A model generated the notes under the pieces. It was not told the DNA's origin and did not search any database. It worked only from the letters and a program-made list of their open reading frames with translations. A DNA stretch of 12,034 nucleotides from Rhodothermales bacterium (lineage in GTDB: Bacteria; Bacteroidota; Rhodothermia; Rhodothermales; UBA10348): the NCBI GenBank assembly GCA_030833605.1, contig JAURGV010000047.1:1-12034 (forward strand). The letters run 5' to 3'. The translations under genes were made by a program, and so were the position numbers. Shown one piece after another: positions 1 to 7,208 of the stretch (positions are counted from its first letter, which is position 1; every line of letters begins with the position of its first letter).

Positions 1-2
1 CC

Positions 3-212
3 AAATTTGCCGAATTTCGAGCCTTGCGAAACGATGCCGAGTCTTTAAAAAGAAGACGGTCTTTTCTTATTGCCGGTCTGGTCGTAAACCGAATTCTATC
101 TGGGGCTATTTCAGCGAGAAAAGCTGGGAAAATGAATCGGACACACGTCTCGGCCTACGTTTCTCCCCCAGTTGAAACGTTGCCAGTGCTCTCTCTTCGC
201 GTGGGATTCTAA
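3..212 (+). CDS. C-terminal fragment of an unidentified, probably membrane-associated protein
   Basis: The frame is open from the first complete codon at position 3 to a TAA at 210-212, so about 69 C-terminal residues are seen and the start lies outside the window. The fragment has a basic, charged stretch (RNDAESLKRRR), then a hydrophobic segment (SFLIAGLVVNRILSG), a second basic patch (ISARKAGKMNR), and a tail with alternating residues that ends in Phe. The pattern of a hydrophobic helix, VNR and a small basic helix resembles the ends of small membrane proteins common in Bacteroidota (DUF5683-like), but this is an impression and not an assignment. The tRNA-Val promoter begins only a few bases after the stop. 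I do not know the function. Confidence 0.6.
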   Translation, partial: KFAEFRALRNDAESLKRRRSFLIAGLVVNRILSGAISARKAGKMNRTHVSAYVSPPVETLPVLSLRVGF

Positions 213-217
213 TTGAA

Positions 218-241
218 CGGTTGACTAGGGTCAGTCAACCG
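218..241 (+). repeat. 9-bp perfect inverted repeat in the tRNA-Val promoter
   Basis: Positions 218-226 (CGGTTGACT) and 233-241 (AGTCAACCG) are exact reverse complements around a 6-nt spacer. The TTG of the left arm (221-223) lies about 21 nt before the TATATTTG box, where a -33 element is expected, so the palindrome covers the likely sigma-factor contact region. No T-run follows, which makes a terminator for the upstream gene less likely than an operator. The function is inferred. Confidence 0.6.
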
Positions 242-252
242 AGGTATATTTG
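221..252 (+). promoter_or_regulatory. Bacteroidota-type promoter for tRNA-Val
   Basis: TATATTTG at 245-252 matches the TAnnTTTG -7 consensus of Bacteroidota at every fixed position. A TTG at 221-223 serves as a possible -33 element about 21 nt upstream. Transcription would begin near 259, about 40 nt before the mature tRNA 5' end. The same octamer precedes infC. Confidence 0.6.
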
Positions 253-300
253 CGACCCTTCTCGTTCGAAAAGTTTCGGACAGGAGTCAAAATTGTGTTT

Positions 301-374
301 GGGTCTATAGCTCAGTTGGTTAGAGCGCTACGTTGACATCGTAGAGGTCGGTGGTTCGAGTCCACTTAGACCCA
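301..374 (+). tRNA. tRNA-Val (anticodon GAC)
   Basis: A complete 74-nt cloverleaf can be drawn. The 7-bp acceptor stem GGGTCTA/TAGACCC pairs 301-307 with 367-373. The D arm has a GCTC/GAGC stem. The anticodon stem CTACG/CGTAG (328-332/340-344) encloses TTGACAT with GAC at 335-337, which reads valine GUC and GUU codons. The variable loop is AGGTC, and the T arm has loop TTCGAGT with one G-U pair in its stem. The discriminator is A374. CCA is not encoded and must be added after transcription. The gene stands alone between its own promoter and a terminator. Confidence 0.97.
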
Positions 375-382
375 CCCAGATT

Positions 383-422
383 ATCCCTAACGCACTGCTG
401 GTCAGCGTGTTAGGGATTTTTT
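383..422 (+). terminator. Intrinsic terminator after tRNA-Val
   Basis: CCCTAAC (385-391) pairs with GTTAGGG (409-415). The stem continues inward through G-T and C-G pairs, one A/C mismatch and CTG/CAG, around the loop CTGGT, and outward by two A-T pairs. The right arm runs directly into ATTTTTT (416-422). This is a textbook rho-independent terminator placed 10 nt after the tRNA. Confidence 0.9.
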
Positions 423-485
423 GTATGCTCCAATTATGGGTAGATTGATAGCAGTCAAATTGGATATTCTCAACAGCACGGTCGT

Positions 486-1856
486 ATGAAAAGGCGAAAT
501 TTATCGGCTCTAGGTGCATGGTTACTGGCTTTGGGCTTTGTCCTTCAGCTAGGCACCCCATCCCTAGCTCAAGGGCAATCGCTGACCGATGAAGTCAGGT
601 CGCGGCAGTTGGCACTGATGCGTGCGATTCCCCAAGGAATCATCGTGCTTCCCGCGCAGTCGGAAGCCAAGGACATGGAACAACCGGCATGGATTCAAGA
701 GCCCATCTTTTATTATTTCACTTCGCTAGCCACAGCTCCAGGTGCGATTTTGGTGCTTGATGCGCCTAAGGAGCGTGTTTTATTATTCGCTGGAAACGTC
801 CCTGAATCCTTTGGGGTACCGCTCGACGATCTCCATGTGTTGAATCGAAGCGATTGGGCCGAGCAGAGTGGGGTAAGTGCGGTTTTACCCTTTTCTGCGT
901 TTAAATCGTATATCCAAACCAGATTAAATGACGGCGTGGATACTCTTTATCTCGACGAACCCCGCCGAAGCGAACCCAACGAGGTGCCAGACGGGATGCT
1001 ACACGTCGCCGGATTCCATCGCTTATGGCGTCAATCACTTGAAAGCACCTTTCCGGAGGCCACCATTGCTTCGGCCGCTCCAGCTATTGATGCGCTAATT
1101 TGGGTTAAATCGGCACGCGAAATTGATCAGCTTCGCAAAAATGCGGCTGCTACCGCAGCCGCTCTTCGTGCCGGTATGCAACGTATTCAGCCCGGGATAT
1201 CTCAACGCATAGCCGAAGTAGCCGTCGTTTCTGCATGCTTTGAGGAGGGCATGGACGGCCCTTCCTTTTGGCCGTGGGTCATGACCGGTCCCAATGCGCA
1301 TATCCGACAAGTTGTAAAGTCGTTTTACAGCAACACCCATTTGAATAAGCCCTACGAAAATGGTGAATTGGTTCGGGTTGATGTCGGCTGCTTCGCCTCG
1401 GGATACGGCGGCGATGTAGGACGAACCGTTCCCGTTTCAGGAACCTTCAGCTCCGAACAAGCCATTGTTTGGGATGCTTTGATTGCCGGTTATCAGGCCG
1501 GAATCCGTTCTATGAAAGATGGAGCAGCCCTTGAAGATATCACACGCGCTGCTCAAGAAGGCTTGAAAGCCTGGTCGACCTTGCATCCAGAAGCAAAAGA
1601 CGTTACATCGCTCATGACCGGACCCGATGGGGTTGCGTGGCATATTCACGGAGTGGGTATCGAATCGGCAGAGACCGCGTTGCCCATATTACGCGAAGGC
1701 ACGGTAATAGCCTTTGAACCCATGTTTTCATTAAGAAAAGATGCCTATTACCTGGAAGACATGATTCTGATAACCAAAAATGGCACAGAAATACTTTCCG
1801 AAGGGTTACCATACGATGCAGACGCTATGCATACGTTTTTAGCACGAAATCGTTAA
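486..1856 (+). CDS. Secreted M24 family metallopeptidase (Xaa-Pro aminopeptidase-like)
   Basis: This 456-residue protein begins with a Sec signal peptide (MKRR, then a hydrophobic core, cleavage near SLA-QG at about residue 29), so it should act in the periplasm or outside the cell. Residues of about 30-200 form a divergent aminopeptidase P/creatinase-type N-terminal domain. Residues of about 210-450 carry the pita-bread catalytic fold. The five M24 metal ligands are visible: D299 (VRVDVG), D310 (GGDVGRT), H388 (HIHGVG), E411 (AFEPMF) and E424 (YLEDM), with the usual 11-residue spacing between the two Asp. Enzymes of this group remove N-terminal residues preceding proline using two metal ions; the exact substrate is not predictable. 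The ATG at 486 is chosen because the signal peptide follows at once; no clear ribosome binding site is present. The gene is separated from the tRNA by a terminator, so it needs its own promoter in 423-485; TAGATTGA at 441-448 is a weak candidate. Confidence 0.9.
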   Translation: MKRRNLSALGAWLLALGFVLQLGTPSLAQGQSLTDEVRSRQLALMRAIPQGIIVLPAQSEAKDMEQPAWIQEPIFYYFTSLATAPGAILVLDAPKERVLLFAGNVPESFGVPLDDLHVLNRSDWAEQSGVSAVLPFSAFKSYIQTRLNDGVDTLYLDEPRRSEPNEVPDGMLHVAGFHRLWRQSLESTFPEATIASAAPAIDALIWVKSAREIDQLRKNAAATAAALRAGMQRIQPGISQRIAEVAVVSACFEEGMDGPSFWPWVMTGPNAHIRQVVKSFYSNTHLNKPYENGELVRVDVGCFASGYGGDVGRTVPVSGTFSSEQAIVWDALIAGYQAGIRSMKDGAALEDITRAAQEGLKAWSTLHPEAKDVTSLMTGPDGVAWHIHGVGIESAETALPILREGTVIAFEPMFSLRKDAYYLEDMILITKNGTEILSEGLPYDADAMHTFLARNR

Positions 1857-1887
1857 CGAGCCTAGATTCGCTAATAGTGCCCAGATC

Positions 1888-1911
1888 ACGTAATTACGTA
1901 GATATACGTAT
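1888..1911. repeat. Cluster of ACGTA palindromes upstream of the M41-like gene
   Basis: ACGTAATTACGT (1888-1899) is a perfect 12-bp palindrome. ATACGTAT (1904-1911) is a perfect 8-bp palindrome 4 nt further on. The two also form an imperfect inverted repeat with each other (GTAATTACGTA against TACGTATTAC). They lie in the 111-bp gap between the M24 peptidase and the next gene. A repressor operator is possible but unproven. Confidence 0.4.
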
Positions 1912-1967
1912 TACATGCCATTTCTGACTGCCGATACCCATTGTAGAGTTCCACAATTGGTTTTGAC

Positions 1968-2504
1968 ATGTCATTCAGAGCAATAATCGGCCCAAATGCC
2001 TCACAACAGGCATTCCGAAGACGAAAAGATAGTACATCTCGGGATCACGTGGTTGTTCACGAAGCAGCACGATGGGTGTTTTGTGCATATCACCGGATAC
2101 CAGTCTTGGAAATCCGAATGAGCGACACCACGTGTGAGGTTAGGTATACAACCGATAGAGCGTTCCGCAACAAGGCGTCTATCCACAATTTCGTGCAGAT
2201 GCTAATGTCCGGCGTGATTACTATCCAGACGGTACTTGGAGAAGAAAACTACTCGTTTGAACGGGCCGTAATGGAATCTCAACAACTTTGGCAGTTAGCT
2301 GGCGAACACATGCACGAGTCCATTGACGCTTTTGACGACATGCTGGCTACTTCCTGCCGAGAGACCATCGCACACTTAGCGGAAGTCAACGTGCGATCAG
2401 CCATTCTAAGCGTTACACGGATTCTAATGCGCCAGCGAACAGATGTTACTGGACACGAGCTACAACGCCTACTTCTGCACACTCATCACATCCTTAAAGG
2501 ATAG
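1968..2504 (+). CDS. Small hypothetical protein with a degenerate M41 (FtsH peptidase)-like domain
   Basis: The protein has 178 residues, no signal peptide and no transmembrane segment. I do not recognise it with certainty. Residues 28-50 (VVVHEAARWVFCAYHRIPVLEIR) resemble the start of an M41 peptidase domain, where the zinc motif HEAGH is followed by a hydrophobic helix and a strand. Here the motif reads HEAAR (31-35): the first His and catalytic Glu remain, but the second zinc-binding His is Arg. Residues of about 72-112 (hydrophobic SGVITIQTVLGEENYSFERA) sit where M41 has its AG-x-AAE helix and the third metal ligand, and no obvious ligand Asp is seen. The remainder is predicted helical, as in M41. 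The AAA ATPase domain is absent. If the resemblance is real, the protein is probably a catalytically dead M41-like binding or adaptor protein. A small imperfect hairpin (1938-1960) followed by TTTT lies just before the ATG. The gene converges with the receptor gene across a 3-nt gap. Confidence 0.6.
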   Translation: MSFRAIIGPNASQQAFRRRKDSTSRDHVVVHEAARWVFCAYHRIPVLEIRMSDTTCEVRYTTDRAFRNKASIHNFVQMLMSGVITIQTVLGEENYSFERAVMESQQLWQLAGEHMHESIDAFDDMLATSCRETIAHLAEVNVRSAILSVTRILMRQRTDVTGHELQRLLLHTHHILKG

Positions 2505-2507
2505 GAC

Positions 2508-5297
2508 CTAGTGCATTTCAATTGTTCTCATTGCGCCTGAAGAACGGCCACCCGTTTTATTTAGGCGATAAATAAACTTCAACATCACGTAGCGACCCAA
2601 CGAGTTAATTCGCTCCTCTTGAATGGTATTTCCGGCATTGGAGAAATTAATTCCTTGATTTTTGTCCAATAGATCAAGTCCAACCAGCTGAATGTCCGCT
2701 TTTTGATCCATAAACGTTTTAGTTATGGACGCTCTAAGTAGAGGCACATCGTCGGAAGGACCGAACAGGTTCTGCGTAAACACCTTGTATTCCATCCCAG
2801 TCGAAATCTCAATCGTTTCGCCAATGAAATAACTGATATCGGCGGTATAGCTACGATTCAGATAATTCTGATTCTGGTTTTTATTCAACGAATAACTCAC
2901 GTCGTTAAAAGTGTACTGAGCACCCACGCGCGCGTCAAAAACGTCTTTTGACCGGTTTTCGAACGTTAGATTGACGGAATTTCTGAAAATGTCAGATTTA
3001 TTTTCGTCGCTATTAATAAACTCGATGCCTTTCGAAATGGTAGCGCTGTTCGAGATGTTAAATTTCATCCCCAATTTCCGAATCGGCGCTCCAAAATGGA
3101 CGGTGCCGCTAAAAGACCAGTCGCCATCGGTATTAACAGAAGTCATTTCCTGTTTGAACTGGTCATCTACGGTTTTACTTCGAGCGATTTTGTCTTGAAC
3201 GTACGATGCATTTATGTATGCGAATAGGTTCACAAAGGAAAACTGGTCAAAGTAGTTGTAGTTCAGACTACCCGTATGGCGATATTCCGGCTTCAACTCT
3301 GGGTTTCCGTAATAGATATTCAGCGGGTCGCTATTGTCTGGGAACGGTTGTAATTCATTCATGGAAGGCTCGCGAGTACTTGCATTGTATCGTAAGCCCA
3401 TAAACATACCATCTTTTATCGTATACCTGAGGTTTGCAGATGGCAAAATGTTGGTATATCCGTTGGTTATGTTGGTGCCTTTGTCCAGGATCTTCCCGTC
3501 CAGAGACGACTCTTGAAGATCAACACCGACTCCCAAATACAAACTTTCCCAATTCTGAATGTAATTTAGACCTGCTTTGTAGTAGGTGTAGGTTCTATCC
3601 AGCCCTGAGCTCAAAAGCTCATTGAACGTTTGAACACCATTTTGAAGGTCATAAACTGACTTGTTTTGGTCTTCGCTTACCGACCTTCGTTCTCCTCGAA
3701 TCTCCAACAGCCGTCCACCACCTAGCGGTTCGCTAAGGGATAAACGCTGTGTTTGGCTCAACGTATTGCCCAAGCTTTTTTGATACTGAAGAATCTCGTC
3801 GTAGGTAGCGATGTCTCCCGCTTGAAATAGCCCCGTGACTGAATTAAGGTCGTTCGACTGATCGGAATCATTCAGATTGACCCCAAGGTCAGCAACGAGG
3901 CTTCTCCCGTTTTCATTCAATCGTTTGCGGTACGTGATGGAAGCATCACCACCCAAATTATCGCCACTAGATTTGTAACTGGTTTGGCTATTGTTTGAAA
4001 GCTCGCCCGTCATTCTTGTGGTTTGTCGAAAGCCCACACTATTGAGGGACGAAGAACTAATGTTGGCATTGGAGCGCAGCTGTATGTCGTGCCCCTTTTC
4101 CCAAGTGTATTTGACATTCAAATTCGCCCGGTGGGTCAAGTTGTCACTAAGCTGATCACTGTTCTGATTGGTCAACGAAGAGACCGTAGATCCCAAAACC
4201 TGCTGCTGTTGTACGATTCTGTCCTGCGTATTTTCAATATTTGATACAAAATAGCTGGATCGAACAGAAACTTTGGACCCGAAATCACGGCTCCCATTCA
4301 AACCCAGAGATAAAGTGTTTGAAAATCCATCGGAAAGATTACTTCCAATTTGAAGTCCCCCTCCGCCCATGCTGAAACTTCCGCCGGCCATACCACCCAT
4401 GCCGCCCATGAAACTGATATAGTCCCCGAACGAGAAACCCTGGCGGTTTACGTTGTTCAGATTCCCAAGAAATGCCAATTGAGTCGTTGAACTGAAGCGA
4501 TTGATGGAGGCTTGACCGTCGTACCGGCCTTCCGCGCTATAGCCTCCGCTCATATTTCCGAAATACCCTTGCTTATGGTCTTCTTTGAGTTCCAAATTGA
4601 TGGTCATTTCTTCTTGACCATCTTCAACTCCAGTGAACTCGGCCATATCGGAACGCATATCGTAAACCTGAACTTTGTCAACGGCTTCCGCCGTTAAGTT
4701 TTTAGTCGCAATCTTATAATCTTTTCCGAAAAACTCCTTGCCGTCGACCAAAACGTTTTGGACTTCTTTTCCCTTCGCTTTAACGGTTCCGTCGGATTCG
4801 ACTTCAACCCCAGGCAAACGGCGCAATAGGTCTTCCACCACCGCGTTTGGCCTAACGCCGAAGGCTGCGGCATTGTATTCTAGCGTATCGCCTTTGACGA
4901 CCATCGGAATGTGTTCTGAACTGACTACCAACTCTCCCATTTCATCGATGGACTCTATCAATTGGATCGTGCCGGCGTCAAAGTTTGCATTGGCCAACTC
5001 GAAATTCTTCCGATAGGTCTGAAATCCAACAAACGTGACTTGAAGGATGTATTTCCCTTCTGGGACCCTTTTGACTTCGAACGAACCATTCGCTGCAGTC
5101 GTAGCAAATTTGGTCAATACCGAGTCTGCTTGCGTTAATACCACTACCGTTGCTCCACGCAAACCGACCTGTAACGAATCCGTGACAGATCCTGTAACAT
5201 CGAATCGATTGGATTGCGCCGAAGCAGCTTGGACTAAAAACAGGCTAATAAAAACGACTAAGCTTGCTATCCACTTTGTGGAAATTCGAACAAACAT
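2508..5297 (-). CDS. TonB-dependent receptor-like outer membrane beta-barrel protein with CarboxypepD_reg-like domain
   Basis: The protein has 929 residues from the ATG at 5297. The frame stays open to a TTG at 5324, but the ATG is preferred because a normal signal peptide starts there (MFVRISTKW, hydrophobic core, cleavage after AASA). Residues of about 32-116 form a carboxypeptidase-regulatory-like beta-sandwich (VTGSVTDS, then GSFEVKRVPEGKYILQVTFVGFQ). Residues of about 125-235 form a plug domain (VEDLLRRLPGVEVESDGTV, then VLVDGKEFFGKD). The rest is a barrel of alternating aromatic and polar strands of the outer membrane beta-barrel family found in Bacteroidota, with a final strand like YVMLKFIYRL followed by a basic tail. 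Residues 296-315 are a Gly/Met-rich loop. It is likely an outer membrane transporter or assembly protein with unknown ligand; a SusC-type glycan role is not supported because no SusD neighbour is present. It lies downstream of the GLPGMI gene with no promoter match in the gap, so co-transcription is likely. Confidence 0.9.
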   Translation of the reverse strand: MFVRISTKWIASLVVFISLFLVQAASAQSNRFDVTGSVTDSLQVGLRGATVVVLTQADSVLTKFATTAANGSFEVKRVPEGKYILQVTFVGFQTYRKNFELANANFDAGTIQLIESIDEMGELVVSSEHIPMVVKGDTLEYNAAAFGVRPNAVVEDLLRRLPGVEVESDGTVKAKGKEVQNVLVDGKEFFGKDYKIATKNLTAEAVDKVQVYDMRSDMAEFTGVEDGQEEMTINLELKEDHKQGYFGNMSGGYSAEGRYDGQASINRFSSTTQLAFLGNLNNVNRQGFSFGDYISFMGGMGGMAGGSFSMGGGGLQIGSNLSDGFSNTLSLGLNGSRDFGSKVSVRSSYFVSNIENTQDRIVQQQQVLGSTVSSLTNQNSDQLSDNLTHRANLNVKYTWEKGHDIQLRSNANISSSSLNSVGFRQTTRMTGELSNNSQTSYKSSGDNLGGDASITYRKRLNENGRSLVADLGVNLNDSDQSNDLNSVTGLFQAGDIATYDEILQYQKSLGNTLSQTQRLSLSEPLGGGRLLEIRGERRSVSEDQNKSVYDLQNGVQTFNELLSSGLDRTYTYYKAGLNYIQNWESLYLGVGVDLQESSLDGKILDKGTNITNGYTNILPSANLRYTIKDGMFMGLRYNASTREPSMNELQPFPDNSDPLNIYYGNPELKPEYRHTGSLNYNYFDQFSFVNLFAYINASYVQDKIARSKTVDDQFKQEMTSVNTDGDWSFSGTVHFGAPIRKLGMKFNISNSATISKGIEFINSDENKSDIFRNSVNLTFENRSKDVFDARVGAQYTFNDVSYSLNKNQNQNYLNRSYTADISYFIGETIEISTGMEYKVFTQNLFGPSDDVPLLRASITKTFMDQKADIQLVGLDLLDKNQGINFSNAGNTIQEERINSLGRYVMLKFIYRLNKTGGRSSGAMRTIEMH

Positions 5298-5380
5298 GGG
5301 GGTAACCGTAAAGAGAGAAACCAATTAGATCGCCTAATGGCGAATGGAGTGCTTAAGTAGAAAACAAGAACCAAAAACGG

Positions 5381-6139
5381 TTAAGGCATATTGTGGCGCA
5401 TGATGCGAAAGCCCGTATTACCGGCCTTGCCGCCAAACTGAGCCTGCATTTCTTTCATTTTTTCTTCCATAATCTGATCGAATTCGGCGCGAGAAACCTT
5501 TTTGCCTTCTTTTGGGGCTTTGATAACCCCTGATTCAAGGCCGTCGAGCTTGATCTCGGTAGCAGCGTATTGGATTTTTCCATCGTCAAGACTTAGGACC
5601 AAAATCATTCCTGGCAGCCCGGCAAATAATTCTGGACCAGCAGAAACAGGAATTTCTGGGCTAAACCACGCTTCAATTTTTGTGGTATCCCGAACCGCGG
5701 TTGCTTTTTGGACGGGATAGCCCAAATACTCACTCTGTTCTCCAGTCAGTTTCCACGCGTACGCGGGCTGATCGCCTCCAATCAAAAAAGTGCGCCCCAT
5801 AAAGTCTCTTTTCTCGGTAATGGTGCCTTCATCGAGGTTGGTATACGTTTCATTTTCAGCCTGGACGCGGCCCATCGCGCGAAACATAAATCCTTCTCCT
5901 CGAATCTCGGTTGCTTTATCCTCCTCTTTTTTAGGAGCATTTTTCATGAGCGACTCGGTCTCAGAAAAAAGGAGTACCAACGAGTTCTTGGATTCAGTAG
6001 GAATTTGAGCTCGCATTGACTCCATTTCGGGAGGCAGTTGGATAGCAATTTTGATCACCTGATCGTAGGTGATGCTTCCGGACTGCGCAAAGGCAGATAG
6101 TGGCGCAAGCGCCATGAGAAGGACGAGTAGTTTTTTCAT
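5381..6139 (-). CDS. GLPGLI family protein (GLPGMI variant)
   Basis: The protein has 252 residues from the ATG at 6139. The reading frame extends upstream to a TTG at 6172, but the signal peptide MKKLLVLLMALAPLSAFAQ begins at the ATG. The family signature is visible: EAWFSPEIPVSAGP at residues of about 156-169, followed by LFAGLPGMIL at 171-180, inside a beta-rich periplasmic domain. The C-terminal third is basic and helical (EFDQIMEEKMKEMQAQFGGK). GLPGLI proteins are secreted proteins of unknown biochemical function, largely restricted to Bacteroidota, and are often encoded beside TonB-receptor-like barrels, as here. The receptor start lies 83 nt downstream on the same strand. The pairing suggests a shared job in the cell envelope, which is inference. 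Confidence 0.9.
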   Translation of the reverse strand: MKKLLVLLMALAPLSAFAQSGSITYDQVIKIAIQLPPEMESMRAQIPTESKNSLVLLFSETESLMKNAPKKEEDKATEIRGEGFMFRAMGRVQAENETYTNLDEGTITEKRDFMGRTFLIGGDQPAYAWKLTGEQSEYLGYPVQKATAVRDTTKIEAWFSPEIPVSAGPELFAGLPGMILVLSLDDGKIQYAATEIKLDGLESGVIKAPKEGKKVSRAEFDQIMEEKMKEMQAQFGGKAGNTGFRIMRHNMP

Positions 6140-6156
6140 AGTAGTTGGTAGACGAT

Positions 6157-6185
6157 CAAATCCAGGCTCCAATTCCGCTCAGCAA
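6157..6185 (-). promoter_or_regulatory. Candidate promoter for the GLPGMI-receptor operon
   Basis: On the minus strand TGGATTTG (6164 to 6157) matches TAnnTTTG at all fixed positions but one. A TTG (6185 to 6183) lies 18 nt upstream as a possible -33 element. The implied start point leaves only about 10 nt of leader before the ATG at 6139. The inverted repeat CCAATT/AATTGG (6169-6174/6184-6189) overlaps the -33 region. The match is moderate. Confidence 0.3.
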
Positions 6186-6206
6186 TTGGTTAGGTGCTGT
6201 TAACAA

Positions 6207-6243
6207 CCCGAAAACGTTCATTCACGCTAATTATTGTTTCGGG
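6207..6243. repeat. Inverted repeat in the divergent intergenic region
   Basis: CCCGAAA (6207-6213) and TTTCGGG (6237-6243) are exact reverse complements. Allowing one bulged A, the pairing extends to 8 bp (CCCGAAAAC with GTTTCGGG). The spacer is about 20 nt. It lies between the divergent GLPGMI and hydrolase genes and lacks a T-run on the right side, so an operator or an mRNA leader structure is likelier than a terminator. Confidence 0.4.
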
Positions 6244-6317
6244 ATTTAAAAAAAGAGAGTTATTAGGTTGTACAAGAAGGACTCATAATTAGGTTCAGCA
6301 TAACCATAAGTTCACGC

Positions 6318-7103
6318 ATGAAGCGGTTGACCCAGATAGATAAGGTGAAAAGCGGATTGGTTTTTCTTTCGTACCTCTGCTTGATGGGGTTAGGAATAGC
6401 CTGTTCCGAAGAAAACATACTTGGGGTCCACCTATGGGACTTGGAACTGGTCAATTTTGAATCCGGCTACCAATATGAAAAAGTAACCTTTGACGATGGT
6501 GTTGAGATGCCTTACGTCATGCATTCCCCCATCGTCACGAGCGCTTCTCGTCTACCACTCATTTTTGTTTTGCACGGCTCGATCCCTCAGGGCACCTACA
6601 AAGGGGAAATCTTTTTAAAGTACCTGGCCGTTCCCGGCTTACCCGAGACCGACGCCATATTTGTTGCGCCGACCTTAAGGTCTCCCCATTGGACCAGTCA
6701 AAAGGCGCTAGATCAAATTAAGGCCCTTATCCGGGGAGCGATTAAAGCAGATTGGCCCATCGACCCGACCAAAGTGGTTGTTTTGGGCTATTCTAATGGA
6801 GGAATGGGCGTCTGGTACATGACCGGCCAGGAACCCGAATTGTTTGCAGCGGGGATTTCAATTGCCGCAGAACCGGTAACCGGAAGCTTGAAGGGTACTA
6901 ATATTGTGCCTAAATATGCGATTCATAGCCGGAATGATGAAGTGTTTCCGTTCGCGAACGTGCAACTGAAATTGCAGGATGCCATTGACCATGGAGCCCC
7001 CATCGTTTTGGCTCCGGCCGACAATCTTTCCCACAGTTCTGTCGATGGGTATGCTCCGCTATTGCGTGAAGCGCAGCCATGGTTGCTACAAATTTTGAAC
7101 TAG
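6318..7103 (+). CDS. Lipoprotein alpha/beta hydrolase (esterase-like)
   Basis: The protein has 261 residues. After a basic start and a hydrophobic core comes a lipobox ending at Cys29 (LGIAC), so the mature protein should be lipid-anchored. The following residues SEEN resemble the acidic lipoprotein surface-export signal known in Bacteroidota, which suggests exposure at the outer membrane. The hydrolase fold follows: HG oxyanion motif at 86-87 (FVLHGS), nucleophile Ser159 in the elbow GYSNGG, Asp207 in HSRNDEVFPF, and His239 in LSHSSVDGY. The order and spacing fit the compact PHB-depolymerase/feruloyl-esterase-like group of serine esterases, but the substrate cannot be named. Transcription diverges from the GLPGMI gene. 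The next gene, thrS, starts 105 nt downstream with no terminator that I can see. Confidence 0.88.
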   Translation: MKRLTQIDKVKSGLVFLSYLCLMGLGIACSEENILGVHLWDLELVNFESGYQYEKVTFDDGVEMPYVMHSPIVTSASRLPLIFVLHGSIPQGTYKGEIFLKYLAVPGLPETDAIFVAPTLRSPHWTSQKALDQIKALIRGAIKADWPIDPTKVVVLGYSNGGMGVWYMTGQEPELFAAGISIAAEPVTGSLKGTNIVPKYAIHSRNDEVFPFANVQLKLQDAIDHGAPIVLAPADNLSHSSVDGYAPLLREAQPWLLQILN

Positions 7104-7208
7104 GCGGTGAAATCCAACCAATATTCGCCGACCTTTTAGCGGGCACATTATATATTGTGGGCTGTTTGAGTGTACAAGTATTTCAATGTTAAACCAGTCC
7201 CTAATTCC

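Noticed and set aside
5298..5324. TTG-started extension of the receptor
   Set aside because: It would put nine residues before a complete, ordinary signal peptide beginning at the ATG at 5297.
6140..6172. TTG-started extension of the GLPGMI protein
   Set aside because: It would precede the canonical signal peptide that starts at the ATG at 6139.
6268..6275. TTGTACAA palindrome, with a related TGTACAAG near 7171
   Set aside because: Eight bases occurring twice in 12 kb is not informative without further context.
7135..7158. TATATTGT as a promoter for thrS
   Set aside because: It misses fixed bases of the -7 consensus, and the only upstream T-run is much too close to be a -33 element.
7170..7208. 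GTG-started N-terminal extension of thrS
   Set aside because: The 13 extra residues do not resemble a ThrRS TGS start, and the ATG at 7209 fits the family.
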